Assembly: GCA_024684215.1 (NCBI GenBank)
Contig: JAIKXH010000124.1
Location: forward strand, 1-64,000
DNA: 64,000 nt
DNA from: Lachnospiraceae bacterium
GTDB taxonomy: Bacteria > Bacillota > Clostridia > Lachnospirales > Lachnospiraceae
Direction: 5' to 3'
The notes under the pieces were generated by a model. The model made no database searches. It was not told the DNA's origin and saw nothing but the letters and a program-made list of their open reading frames with translations. A program made the position numbers and the translations under genes. Within the stretch, counting starts at the first letter, position 1. Every line of letters starts with the position of its first letter. This document shows, one piece after another, positions 31,691 through 41,078 of this stretch.

Positions 31691-31737
31691 GATATCTCAG
31701 TATTTTATACGAATAAAAATAACTATACGGTAAAATG

Positions 31738-31768
31738 AAACCGAGAGCGAAAAGCCCTCGGTTTTTTT
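31738..31768 (+). terminator. Rho-independent terminator
   Basis: CCGAGAGC gaaaa GCCCTCGG TTTTTTT. Confidence 0.85.
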
Positions 31769-31842
31769 GCGCATTTTTATAAAGATTTGTTTGTATATTC
31801 TTAAGATGTGTTTTTAGAGTGTGAATCGAAAAATATGCGATA

Positions 31843-32304
31843 TTACAGTCCGCAGCTTCTTAAAAATTCTATACAGCTGATGATGAGTATAATTACGGCC
31901 AGCACTGAAACAGCAAAGATTCCGATGTAAACCCACATAAGAACTTTTGCAAATACGCTTTTTTTAAATTTTACTCTGGCGATGATCATAAGTACCCATG
32001 CTGCAATATAGGAAATGCTGCCGAGGGCGGAGCCTATAGAAGATAAAACGCTCATAACGGGAGTTTCGCTTACACCGACAATTTCAAGTAAATAAAGAGG
32101 TATGGATATAACACTTGGGCCTAAAATGTATAAGCCTAATGACAGAAAGCAGAGAAGTCTTTCAAGCTTTTTGCTTTCCGAAGGCTCTGCAGAAGCCTCG
32201 GGCTGAATTATATTTTGTGTACCGGGTTCTGAAGGAACCTCTGGCTCAACATTTACAGTTTGTACATATGGGCCGATGTTTTGATTAAGCTGATTTTTAT
32301 CCAT
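31843..32304 (-). CDS. Small membrane protein, unknown function
   Basis: Disordered N-terminus then several TM segments; overlaps the upstream Lgt-like gene. Confidence 0.6.
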   Translation of the reverse strand: MDKNQLNQNIGPYVQTVNVEPEVPSEPGTQNIIQPEASAEPSESKKLERLLCFLSLGLYILGPSVISIPLYLLEIVGVSETPVMSVLSSIGSALGSISYIAAWVLMIIARVKFKKSVFAKVLMWVYIGIFAVSVLAVIILIISCIEFLRSCGL

Positions 32305-33034
32305 TTTTTATGCCTTTCTTTTTAAGAAAAATTCTGTCTAAAGTGTTTATCAGCACAAGGGCCAATATACCCATGCATAGGGCAAGTATCTGATTCTCTG
32401 AAAGTGCTGTCTCAGATTCATAATGGGATGCCCTTAAATAATCAAGGGAAAATTTGCCTATAACCGACATGGCAATCACGATTTTTGAAGTGAGGATTGG
32501 CTTTGAAGTAGCTAGCAGCAGTATAAGACCAATAAGGAATATTAAAGTGAAAACTGCTGATTCCGTAAGCTGAACCGGAAAGCGACTGATATGATCGCTC
32601 TCATAAATAATCTCGACTCTTCCGTGATAGGGGATGCCGTAGCAACATCCGGCTACATGACAGGCAGTCTTTGCAAGCCCGTACATAAGAGGGGCGGAAA
32701 CTACCCAGGAGGCCAGCATTTCTTCTTCGTGGTCTCTGTGGATGAAGATAGAAGCACAAGCACCTATAAGCAGCCCGAGGGCACCTCCCGCACCGGTAAA
32801 ACCTATGCTGCGCAGATTGCCTGTGAGTGTCACATTGAGACCAAGCCCGAAAACCAGAATACACACAAACGTAAGAAGGCATGTGTATATTATAGTTGAG
32901 CGCTTTAATCCCTCCCGGTACATAATTATGCAGGCCATAACTATACCCAGGATGATTGAACCTATAACGATGGTCGAATATATTGGAAATCGCATATTTG
33001 CGATAGAGACATTAAACATGTTTGTCATGTTCAC
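32297..33034 (-). CDS. Prolipoprotein diacylglyceryl transferase (Lgt) family membrane protein
   Basis: GLAKTACHVAGCCYGIPY...FPVQLTESAVF...LDYLRASHY...LSENQILAL. Confidence 0.65.
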   Translation of the reverse strand: MNMTNMFNVSIANMRFPIYSTIVIGSIILGIVMACIIMYREGLKRSTIIYTCLLTFVCILVFGLGLNVTLTGNLRSIGFTGAGGALGLLIGACASIFIHRDHEEEMLASWVVSAPLMYGLAKTACHVAGCCYGIPYHGRVEIIYESDHISRFPVQLTESAVFTLIFLIGLILLLATSKPILTSKIVIAMSVIGKFSLDYLRASHYESETALSENQILALCMGILALVLINTLDRIFLKKKGIKNG

Positions 33035-33184
33035 AGTATAAGTTGTTTTGCCTTCTTTAGCAAGTAATTTTGCATATTCAGGGGTATTTAAAAATATGAT
33101 TTTTATAGGATTTGAATATACATCTATGGCAAAGATTTGTTATAATTAGAATACTATGTATTTTTACAAGTGGGGAAGAAAACT

Positions 33185-34633
33185 ATGGATCTAGAAAAAC
33201 AAAAATCTGCGCCTGTTTATGAGGCTTTGGAGCGATTCAGAAAGCAGCGGGTAGTGCCTTTTGACGTACCGGGACATAAGCGTGGAAGAGGTAATCCGGA
33301 GCTTGTAGAGCTCCTCGGAGAAAGGTGCGTCGGACTTGATGTCAATTCCATGAAGCCCCTTGATAATCTATGCCATCCGGTATCGGTTATCCTGGACGCT
33401 GAAAACCTTGCCGCCGAAGCTTTTGGAGCAGCACATGCATACTTTATGGTAGGAGGAACCACTTCGGCTGTACAGAGTATGGTGCTTACTGCCTGTAAGG
33501 CCGGTGATAAGATCATTTTGCCGAGAAACGTACACAGAAGTGTTATAAATGCTCTAGTTTTGTGCGGAGCAGAGCCTGTATATGTAAATCCCGAGGTGGA
33601 CAATCATATAGGAATAGCACTCGGTATGGAGCTGTCTTTGGTTGAGGAGGCGATTTTAAAACATCCCGAGGCAAAGGCAATACTTGTAAACAATCCGACC
33701 TATTACGGTATTTGTTCCGACTTAAGGTCTATTGTAAAAATGGCTCATGAGCACAATATGATGGTGCTTGTTGATGAAGCCCACGGCACTCATTTGTATT
33801 TTAATGAAAATCTTCCTGTTTCTGCGATGGAAGCGGGGGCGGATATGGCTGCGGTCAGTATGCATAAATCCGGCGGAAGTCTCACCCAGAGTTCACTTCT
33901 TTTGTTGGGACCAAATGTGAACACCCGTTATGTTGAACAGATTATCAATTTGACGCAGACCACGAGTGCAAGCTACTTACTTCTGTCAAGCCTTGATATT
34001 TCAAGGAGAAACCTTGCTCTTAGAGGAAGAGAATCCTTTGAAAAGGTTAAAAATATGGCTGAGTACGCCAGAGAAGAGATCAATTCCATTGGCGGATATT
34101 ATGCATACGGAAAGGAACTTGTAAACGGCGGAAGTATATTTGACTATGATGTTACAAAACTTTCGGTATATACCAGAGATATTGGACTTACCGGAATTGA
34201 AGTCTATGATCTTTTGAGAGACGAATACGATATTCAGATAGAATTTGGGGACATAGGAAATATTCTCGCATATATCTCTATCGGAGACAGAATGCAGGAT
34301 ATTGAGAGGCTTGTGGGAGCTTTAGAAGATATAAAGAGGCTTTACTCAAGACCTTCGTCAAGACAACATAATGCGGAATACATTACGCCTATAGTTGCCG
34401 CCACTCCCCAAAAGGCATTTTATGCCGAAAAGGAGCTGGTTCCCATCAGAGAAACCGCGGGAAGGATATGCGGAGAGTTCGTAATGTGTTATCCACCGGG
34501 TATTCCGATTTTGTCTCCAGGAGAGATGGTTACAAAGGAGATAATAGATTACACTTTGTATGCCAAGGAAAAGGGATGTTCCATGCAGGGACCTGAAGAC
34601 GGGACGCTTCAAAGGTTAAATGTACTCAAGTAG
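33185..34633 (+). CDS. speA: Orn/Lys/Arg decarboxylase family, likely arginine decarboxylase (SpeA-type)
   Basis: VVPFDVPGHKRGRG; VDEAHGTHLYF; VSMHKSGGSLTQSS (PLP Lys); located upstream of speE, aguA and aguB. Confidence 0.85.
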   Translation: MDLEKQKSAPVYEALERFRKQRVVPFDVPGHKRGRGNPELVELLGERCVGLDVNSMKPLDNLCHPVSVILDAENLAAEAFGAAHAYFMVGGTTSAVQSMVLTACKAGDKIILPRNVHRSVINALVLCGAEPVYVNPEVDNHIGIALGMELSLVEEAILKHPEAKAILVNNPTYYGICSDLRSIVKMAHEHNMMVLVDEAHGTHLYFNENLPVSAMEAGADMAAVSMHKSGGSLTQSSLLLLGPNVNTRYVEQIINLTQTTSASYLLLSSLDISRRNLALRGRESFEKVKNMAEYAREEINSIGGYYAYGKELVNGGSIFDYDVTKLSVYTRDIGLTGIEVYDLLRDEYDIQIEFGDIGNILAYISIGDRMQDIERLVGALEDIKRLYSRPSSRQHNAEYITPIVAATPQKAFYAEKELVPIRETAGRICGEFVMCYPPGIPILSPGEMVTKEIIDYTLYAKEKGCSMQGPEDGTLQRLNVLK

Positions 34634-34696
34634 TTTAAATTACAGATATTATTTAATACACTATAATTTTTTTTTTGCCCGGAGGAATAAGTAGAA

Positions 34697-35569
34697 ATGG
34701 AATTTTGGTTTTCCGAGAAACACACAGACAATGTAAAAATGTCTGTCAGAGTGGATAAGCAGTTATTTTCGGGAACCAGCGATTTTCAGAGGCTGGATGT
34801 GTTTGATTCCGCTGAATACGGAAAATTTATTACATCGGACGGAAATCTGATATTCGCTGAAAAGGATGAATTTATATATGACGAAATGATAGTTCATGTA
34901 CCCATGTCGGTTCATCCAAATGTAAAAAAGGTACTTGTCATCGGCGGAGGTGACGGAGGCGTTGCCAAGGAACTCAGCTACTATGACGAGATAGAAGAGA
35001 TTGATGTCGTGGAGTCAGATGAACTTTTCGTAAGCGTTTGCAAGGAGTTTTTCCCTGAAAACGCATGCGGACTCGATGACCCAAGAGTTAAGCTTCACAA
35101 TCGTGACGGACTCAGATTTCTAAGAGGAAAGTCCGATGAATATGACCTAATCATAAACGATTCCACAGATCCGCTCGGACATACGGCCGGACTTTTTACA
35201 AAAGAGTTTTACGGATCTTGCTTTAAGGCATTAAAGGAAGACGGTATAATGGTCTATCAGCACGGCAGCCCCTTCTTTGACGAGGATGAGGAAAACTGCA
35301 GAGCCATGCACAGAAAAGCGTTTAAGAGCTTCCCCATAAGCCGTGTTTATCAGGCGCATATTCCCACCTGTTCTTCGGGATATTGGCTTTTCGGTTTTGC
35401 CAGCAAAAAATATCACCCTCTTAAAGATTTCGACGAAAAGCGCTGGAACGATCGAAAAATTGAGACCTGGTATTATACTACAAACCTTCACCGCGGAGCG
35501 TTTATGCTTCCCAAATATGTGGAAGATTTGCTCGAGGAAGAAGAGGGAAGATATAAAGAGAACAAATAA
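34697..35569 (+). CDS. speE: Spermidine synthase-like aminopropyltransferase
   Basis: MEFWFSEKHTDNVKMSVRVDKQLFSGTSDFQRLDVFDSAEYGKFITSDG; VLVIGGGDGGVAKEL. Confidence 0.92.
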   Translation: MEFWFSEKHTDNVKMSVRVDKQLFSGTSDFQRLDVFDSAEYGKFITSDGNLIFAEKDEFIYDEMIVHVPMSVHPNVKKVLVIGGGDGGVAKELSYYDEIEEIDVVESDELFVSVCKEFFPENACGLDDPRVKLHNRDGLRFLRGKSDEYDLIINDSTDPLGHTAGLFTKEFYGSCFKALKEDGIMVYQHGSPFFDEDEENCRAMHRKAFKSFPISRVYQAHIPTCSSGYWLFGFASKKYHPLKDFDEKRWNDRKIETWYYTTNLHRGAFMLPKYVEDLLEEEEGRYKENK

Positions 35570-35652
35570 AGAGAAGAAATATAGATAATAAAGAAATATA
35601 GAGAATAAATAATAGAGAATAATTATAGAGATTGTTTTGGAGGATATTTGAT

Positions 35653-36906
35653 ATGAAGCTTATGGTAATCGGATGTGGCGGAGTTGCCACAGTTGCAATT
35701 TATAAATGTTGTGAGAACCCAATTTTTACAGAGATTTTGCTCGCAAGCAGAACCGTATCCAAGTGTGATGCTCTTGCTGCTAAGCTAAAGGACAAGACAA
35801 ATGCAAAAATAACAACTGCTACCGTTGATGCCGATTCAAAGGAATCGCTGGTTAAGCTTATGAAGGAGTTTGGTCCTCATACTGTTCTTAATGTGGCACT
35901 TCCCTATCAGGATCTCACCATTATGGATGCCTGCCTTGAAGCGGGTGCAAACTATATAGATACTGCCAATTATGAGGCTGAGGACACTGAGGACCCCGAG
36001 TGGAGAGCCATCTATGAAAAAAGATGTAAGGAAAAAGGCTTTACCGCATATTTTGATTACAGCTGGCAGTGGGCTTATGACGAGAAATTTAAGGCTGCGG
36101 GACTTACAGCGCTTTTGGGAACAGGCTTTGATCCCGGTGTAACACAGGTATATTCCGCATATGCTCTTAAGCATTATTTTGACGAGATTAATTATATCGA
36201 TATCCTTGACTGCAACGGCGGTGATCACGGATATCCTTTTGCCACAAACTTTAACCCTGAGATCAACCTTCGCGAAGTATCTGCCAATGGCTCATATTGG
36301 GAGGACGGTCACTGGGTTGAGACTAAGCCTATGGAAATCAAGCGTGTGTTCAACTTTGAAGGTGTGGGAGACAAAGACATGTATCTTCTTCATCACGAGG
36401 AGATTGAGTCACTTGCAAAAAATATCCCCGGAATCAAGAGAATCCGTTTCTTTATGACTTTCGGACAGAGCTATCTGACACATATGAAGTGTCTTGAAAA
36501 CGTCGGAATGCTCAGAACCGACCCTGTAATGTTTGAAGGCAGGGAAATAGTTCCCATCAAGTTTTTGAAAGCACTTTTGCCCGACCCTGCTTCCCTCGGT
36601 CCCAGAACCGTCGGAAAGACAAATATCGGATGTATTTTTACCGGTAAAAAGGACGGAAAAGAAAAGAGCATCTACATTTATAATGTTTGCGACCACCAGG
36701 AATGCTTCAAGGAAACCGGCGCTCAGGCAATAAGCTACACAACAGGTGTACCCGCTATGATAGGTACTGCGATGGTTGCTAGCGGAACCTGGAATAAGCC
36801 CGGTGTGTTCAATGTAGAGGAGTTTGATCCCGATCCTTACATGGAGGCACTTAACAAATACGGTCTTCCCTGGGTGGTTGATGAAAATCCCACCCTGGTA
36901 GATTAG
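35653..36906 (+). CDS. Saccharopine dehydrogenase family protein, probable carboxynorspermidine dehydrogenase
   Basis: LMVIGCGGVATVAIYKCCEN; adjacent to nspC; ATG 35653 with GGAGG SD. Confidence 0.88.
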   Translation: MKLMVIGCGGVATVAIYKCCENPIFTEILLASRTVSKCDALAAKLKDKTNAKITTATVDADSKESLVKLMKEFGPHTVLNVALPYQDLTIMDACLEAGANYIDTANYEAEDTEDPEWRAIYEKRCKEKGFTAYFDYSWQWAYDEKFKAAGLTALLGTGFDPGVTQVYSAYALKHYFDEINYIDILDCNGGDHGYPFATNFNPEINLREVSANGSYWEDGHWVETKPMEIKRVFNFEGVGDKDMYLLHHEEIESLAKNIPGIKRIRFFMTFGQSYLTHMKCLENVGMLRTDPVMFEGREIVPIKFLKALLPDPASLGPRTVGKTNIGCIFTGKKDGKEKSIYIYNVCDHQECFKETGAQAISYTTGVPAMIGTAMVASGTWNKPGVFNVEEFDPDPYMEALNKYGLPWVVDENPTLVD

Positions 36907-36981
36907 GAAAATGGATGAAAACCCCACCCTGGTAGTCTGAGAAAATAGATGAAACCCTACCTTGGTAGACTGGGACAAGGA
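36880..36981. repeat. Three ~34-nt tandem repeats spanning the stop codon of the dehydrogenase gene
   Basis: GATGAAAATCCCACCCTGGTAGATTAGGAAAATG / GATGAAAACCCCACCCTGGTAGTCTGAGAAAATA / GATGAAACCCTACCTTGGTAGACTGGGACAAGGA. Confidence 0.95.
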
Positions 36982-36988
36982 ATTATTG

Positions 36989-38122
36989 ATGATAGTAAAT
37001 TATCCTGTATTTAACACAATTAAAACCCCTGCTTATGTTATAGATAAGGCAAAGCTTATCGGTAATCTTGAGATTTTAAAGCAGGTAAAGGAAGCTGCGG
37101 GCTGCAAGATACTTCTTGCCCAGAAGGCATTTTCAGCATTTGCGGTTTATCCCGTTATTGAAAAGTATTTAGACGGAACCACCGCAAGCGGACTCTATGA
37201 GGCAAAGCTCGGAAAAGAGGAATTTAAAGGCCAGGTGCATGTATTTGCGCCTGCTTTTAAAGAGGATGATATGAAGGAAATTGTAAAAATAGCCGATCAT
37301 ATTGTCTTTAACTCCGTATCACAGTTAAAAAAATACAAGGATGAATGCAAGGATATAAGCATAGGACTTCGTGTAAATCCGGAGTGCTCGACTCAGGATG
37401 CCGCTATATATGATCCTTGCGCTTATGGATCGAGGCTTGGTGTTACAGAAGCTTTGATAAATGATGAGATTATAGATATGGTGGACGGGCTTCATTTCCA
37501 TACGCTCTGCGAGCAGGGAAGTGATGCTTTGGAAATAACCTTAAAAGCTTTCGAAGAAAAGTTTGGAAAGTATTTGCATAAGCTTAAATGGGTGAATTTT
37601 GGCGGCGGACATCATATCACAAGAGATGATTACGACAGAGATCTTTTAATCCGCTTAATAAAGCAGTTTAGGTCTAAATATGATTTGGAAGTATATTTAG
37701 AGCCCGGAGAAGCTATAGCCCTTAACGCCGGATATTTGGTAACAAGTGTTATGGATATAGTGAAAAATGGCGTAAAAACGTTGATACTTGACGCTTCAGC
37801 CGCATGCCATATGCCGGATGTTTTGGAGATGCCATACAGACCGCCTCTTTTTGCATCGGGAAAAGAAGGCGAGAAAAAATATGATTACAGATTATCTTCA
37901 TGCACATGTCTCGCCGGAGATATAATCGGAGATTACTCATTTGATGAGGAGATTAAAATCGGAGACAGGCTTGTATTTGAGGATATGGCCATATATTCCA
38001 TGGTGAAAAATAACACTTTTAATGGAATGCCCCTTCCCGATATAGATATTTTAAATGAGGATGGCCGCGTAGAAGTGATTAAAAGCTTTGGTTACAAGGA
38101 TTTTAAGGAGAGGCTTTCATGA
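36989..38122 (+). CDS. nspC: Carboxynorspermidine decarboxylase
   Basis: TPAYVIDKAKLIGNLEIL; GLHFHTLCEQGSDALE; WVNFGGGHHITRDDYD; LEPGEAIALNAGYLV. Confidence 0.9.
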   Translation: MIVNYPVFNTIKTPAYVIDKAKLIGNLEILKQVKEAAGCKILLAQKAFSAFAVYPVIEKYLDGTTASGLYEAKLGKEEFKGQVHVFAPAFKEDDMKEIVKIADHIVFNSVSQLKKYKDECKDISIGLRVNPECSTQDAAIYDPCAYGSRLGVTEALINDEIIDMVDGLHFHTLCEQGSDALEITLKAFEEKFGKYLHKLKWVNFGGGHHITRDDYDRDLLIRLIKQFRSKYDLEVYLEPGEAIALNAGYLVTSVMDIVKNGVKTLILDASAACHMPDVLEMPYRPPLFASGKEGEKKYDYRLSSCTCLAGDIIGDYSFDEEIKIGDRLVFEDMAIYSMVKNNTFNGMPLPDIDILNEDGRVEVIKSFGYKDFKERLS

Positions 38123-39249
38123 TTTTTAACTCACTTCCCGCAGATGACGGGTTTTATATGCCTGCGGAGTATGACAGGCACAGTGCTACTATAATGATTT
38201 TTCCGGAAAGGCCGGGATCATGGCCTTACGAAGCAAAAGCTGCGAGAAAGGCTTTTGCACAAATAATCGCAAATATTTCCGTATCTGAAAAGGTATATGT
38301 TATCGTAAGTGACAATTCATATAAAGAAGCGGAGCGTATGCTCAAAAAGGAACCGGACGTAACCATAAAGGATATTATTGTAAAAGATAACATTTTGCTA
38401 TTAAACATACCTACAGACGATGCTTGGGCCAGAGATACGGCCCCGACTTTTGTGAAAAACAGTGAAGGAAAGGTCAGGGGAATTAACTGGAAGTTTAACG
38501 CATGGGGCGGAGATGTCGACGGGCTTTATGCTCACTACGAAAAAGATGATGCCCTTGCGCCTACTTTTTGCGATGAGACAAGATTTGACTATTACGATGC
38601 CGGTGATTTTGTTTTGGAGGGGGGATCGATCCACTCTAACGGCAAAGGAACCGTACTTGTTACCGAAAGCTGTCTTTTGAGTAAGGGCAGAAACCCCTCG
38701 ATGTCCAAAGAGCAAATAGAAGAGAAGCTTAAGGGATATTTGGGAGCTGAAAAGATCATATGGCTTCCCAGAGGAATATATAATGATGAAACAAATGAGC
38801 ATGTAGATAATGTATGTGCTTTTATATCGGATAATGAGGTTGTTTTAGCATGGACCGATGATGAAAACGACCCTCAGTATGAAATGTCCTTGGCCTGCCT
38901 TAAAGTACTTTTGGATGAAGGAATAAAGGTGTATAAGCTGCCTATCCCTAAAAATCCGGTGCGTGTTGAAGCAAAGGATTTGGAGGGATATGTATTTGAG
39001 GAAGGCGAAGATGTAAGAGAAGCCAGCGAAAGATTAGCTGCTAGTTATGTAAACTTCTATTTTACCAATAATGCCGTTTTGGTTCCGCAATTTGGCGGGG
39101 ATAATACAGAGAGTGACGAAAAAGCGGTAGAGATACTTGACGGATTATGTAAACCTAGAAGGGTGATTCCGATACCCGCGAGAGATATTATTTTAGGCGG
39201 GGGCAATATTCACTGTATCACACAGCAGATTCCCAAGATTATAGGATAA
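38119..39249 (+). CDS. aguA: Agmatine deiminase
   Basis: MIFPERPGSWPYEAKAARKAFA; DDAWARDTAPTFV; GGGNIHCITQQIP. Confidence 0.93.
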   Translation: MIFNSLPADDGFYMPAEYDRHSATIMIFPERPGSWPYEAKAARKAFAQIIANISVSEKVYVIVSDNSYKEAERMLKKEPDVTIKDIIVKDNILLLNIPTDDAWARDTAPTFVKNSEGKVRGINWKFNAWGGDVDGLYAHYEKDDALAPTFCDETRFDYYDAGDFVLEGGSIHSNGKGTVLVTESCLLSKGRNPSMSKEQIEEKLKGYLGAEKIIWLPRGIYNDETNEHVDNVCAFISDNEVVLAWTDDENDPQYEMSLACLKVLLDEGIKVYKLPIPKNPVRVEAKDLEGYVFEEGEDVREASERLAASYVNFYFTNNAVLVPQFGGDNTESDEKAVEILDGLCKPRRVIPIPARDIILGGGNIHCITQQIPKIIG

Positions 39250-39328
39250 ATTTGATGATTGTACAATCTCAGTGAGAGAGGACACATCTCTAAGCGTGGA
39301 ATTATTGAATTATAAGGAAAGGCACTAT

Positions 39329-40204
39329 ATGAGAAAAGTTAAAGCCTGCGCTTTGCAGTTTAGCTGCACAAAAAATGTTCAGGAAAATATTGATAAAGCA
39401 GCTACGCTTATAAAAAAAGCAGCTGCAATGGGAGCACAGATAATACTTTTGCCCGAGCTTTTTGAAAGGCAGTATTTTTGTCAGGAAAGAAGATATGACT
39501 ATTATGATTTTGCAAAGAAAGTATCTGAAAATGATGCTGTAAAGGCTCTTTCCCCTCTTGCAAAAGAGCTTGGAGTAGTGCTTATTATCAGCTTCTATGA
39601 AAAGGACGTCAATGTTTTGTATAACAGCGTTGAGATAATTGACTGCGACGGAACTGATCTTGGAACATACAGAAAGACTCATATTCCTGACGATCATTAT
39701 TATCAGGAGAAGTTTTATTTTACCCCGGGTAATACGGGATTTAAGGTTTTTGATACAAAATACGGAAAGATCGGCGTAGGTATCTGTTGGGATCAATGGT
39801 TCCCGGAGACCGCAAGATGTCTTGCGATAAATGGAGCAGAGCTTTTGTTTTATCCGACCGCGATAGGCTCTGAGCCAATACTTGAGAGTGATTCAATGCC
39901 TCATTGGCGCAGGACTATGCAGGGACATTCGGCTGCTAACGTAATACCTGTTATTGCGGCTAACAGATACGGAACAGAAACGGTTGAACCTTGTGATGAA
40001 AACGGGGGACAGAAGTCATCTCTTAATTTCTACGGATCGTCTTTTATAACAGACGAAGTGGGAGAGATAGTTGAATCTGCCGACAGGGAAGGCGATGCCA
40101 TTCTTATTCATGAATTTGATCTGGATGAGGTAAACAAAGCCAGGTTTGACTGGGGGCTTTTTAGAGACAGGCGCCCTGAGTGTTATGGAGACATTACCGG
40201 ATAA
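39329..40204 (+). CDS. aguB: N-carbamoylputrescine amidase
   Basis: ILLPELFERQYFCQ; YRKTHIPDDHYYQEKFYFTPGNTGF; GVGICWDQWFPE. Confidence 0.93.
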   Translation: MRKVKACALQFSCTKNVQENIDKAATLIKKAAAMGAQIILLPELFERQYFCQERRYDYYDFAKKVSENDAVKALSPLAKELGVVLIISFYEKDVNVLYNSVEIIDCDGTDLGTYRKTHIPDDHYYQEKFYFTPGNTGFKVFDTKYGKIGVGICWDQWFPETARCLAINGAELLFYPTAIGSEPILESDSMPHWRRTMQGHSAANVIPVIAANRYGTETVEPCDENGGQKSSLNFYGSSFITDEVGEIVESADREGDAILIHEFDLDEVNKARFDWGLFRDRRPECYGDITG

Positions 40205-40258
40205 AGGGCTTAATTAACGCATAAAGGAATGGGTTACCGGATAAAAGGATTAATTGTA
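40193..40258. repeat. Duplicated stop-codon-spanning segment at aguB 3' end, period 40 nt
   Basis: ATTACCGGATAAAGGGCTTAATTAACG (40193) and GTTACCGGATAAAAGGATTAATTGTAA (40233). Confidence 0.85.
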
Positions 40259-40306
40259 ATTGTGATTTAACTGTTTTTCGTATAGTAAATATTTTGGGTT
40301 AATACT

Positions 40307-41017
40307 ATGATTGAAGAATTTTCAAGGACCGGGCTTTTGATAGGAGAAGATTCTCTTGAAAAGCTTAAAGGAAAAAGAGTAGCCGTTTTTGGAATCGGAG
40401 GAGTGGGAGGATATGTTTGTGAAGCTCTCATAAGAAGCGGAGTGGGAAAATTCGACCTCTTTGATAAAGATACGGTTTCGGTCAGTAATTTAAACAGACA
40501 GATAATAGCTTTAAAATCTACAGTAGGTAAGCTGAAGGTGGACGTTATGAAGGAGCGTATGCTGGATATCAATTCGGATGCGCTTGTTAGCGTTCACCCG
40601 GTTTTCTTTTTACCTGAGAATGCTGATGAATATGACTTTTCACGGTATGACTATGTGGTTGATGCAGTGGATACTGTTACGGCTAAACTGGAGATAATCG
40701 TCAGGGCAAAAAAAGCCGGCGTGCCTGTTATATCAGCCATGGGAGCAGGAAATAAGCTCCATCCCGAAATGTTTAAGGTGGCAGATATCTATGATACAAA
40801 GGTTTGCCCCTTGGCAAAGGTAATGAGAAAAGAGCTTAAAGCCAGGGAAATAAAAAGCCTGAAGGTGGTTTATTCCGAGGAGGAGCCTGTTAAAAATTCA
40901 GCCGTATCGGAAGACCCCGGAAGACGTTCTACTCCCGGAAGTATAGCTTTTGTACCTTCTGTGTCCGGGCTTATCATCGCCGGAGAGGTCATAAAAGACC
41001 TTGCAGGTATAAAATAG
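40307..41017 (+). CDS. tcdA: tRNA threonylcarbamoyladenosine dehydratase (ThiF/MoeB superfamily)
   Basis: VAVFGIGGVGGYVCEALIRSGVGKFDLFDKDTVSVSNLNRQ; PGSIAFVPSVSGLIIAGEVIKDL. Confidence 0.88.
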   Translation: MIEEFSRTGLLIGEDSLEKLKGKRVAVFGIGGVGGYVCEALIRSGVGKFDLFDKDTVSVSNLNRQIIALKSTVGKLKVDVMKERMLDINSDALVSVHPVFFLPENADEYDFSRYDYVVDAVDTVTAKLEIIVRAKKAGVPVISAMGAGNKLHPEMFKVADIYDTKVCPLAKVMRKELKAREIKSLKVVYSEEEPVKNSAVSEDPGRRSTPGSIAFVPSVSGLIIAGEVIKDLAGIK

Positions 41018-41078
41018 CCGGAGAGATTACAAGGGACTTTACATGGGGAAAATAGCGGATAATTCATAAGGAACCTAT

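Noticed and set aside
36409-36978. - strand 189-aa ORF over the dehydrogenase 3' end and repeats
   Set aside because: Antisense shadow; its repetitive N-terminus (TKVGFHLF/TRVGFSSIF/YQGGIFI) merely reflects the 34-nt repeats.
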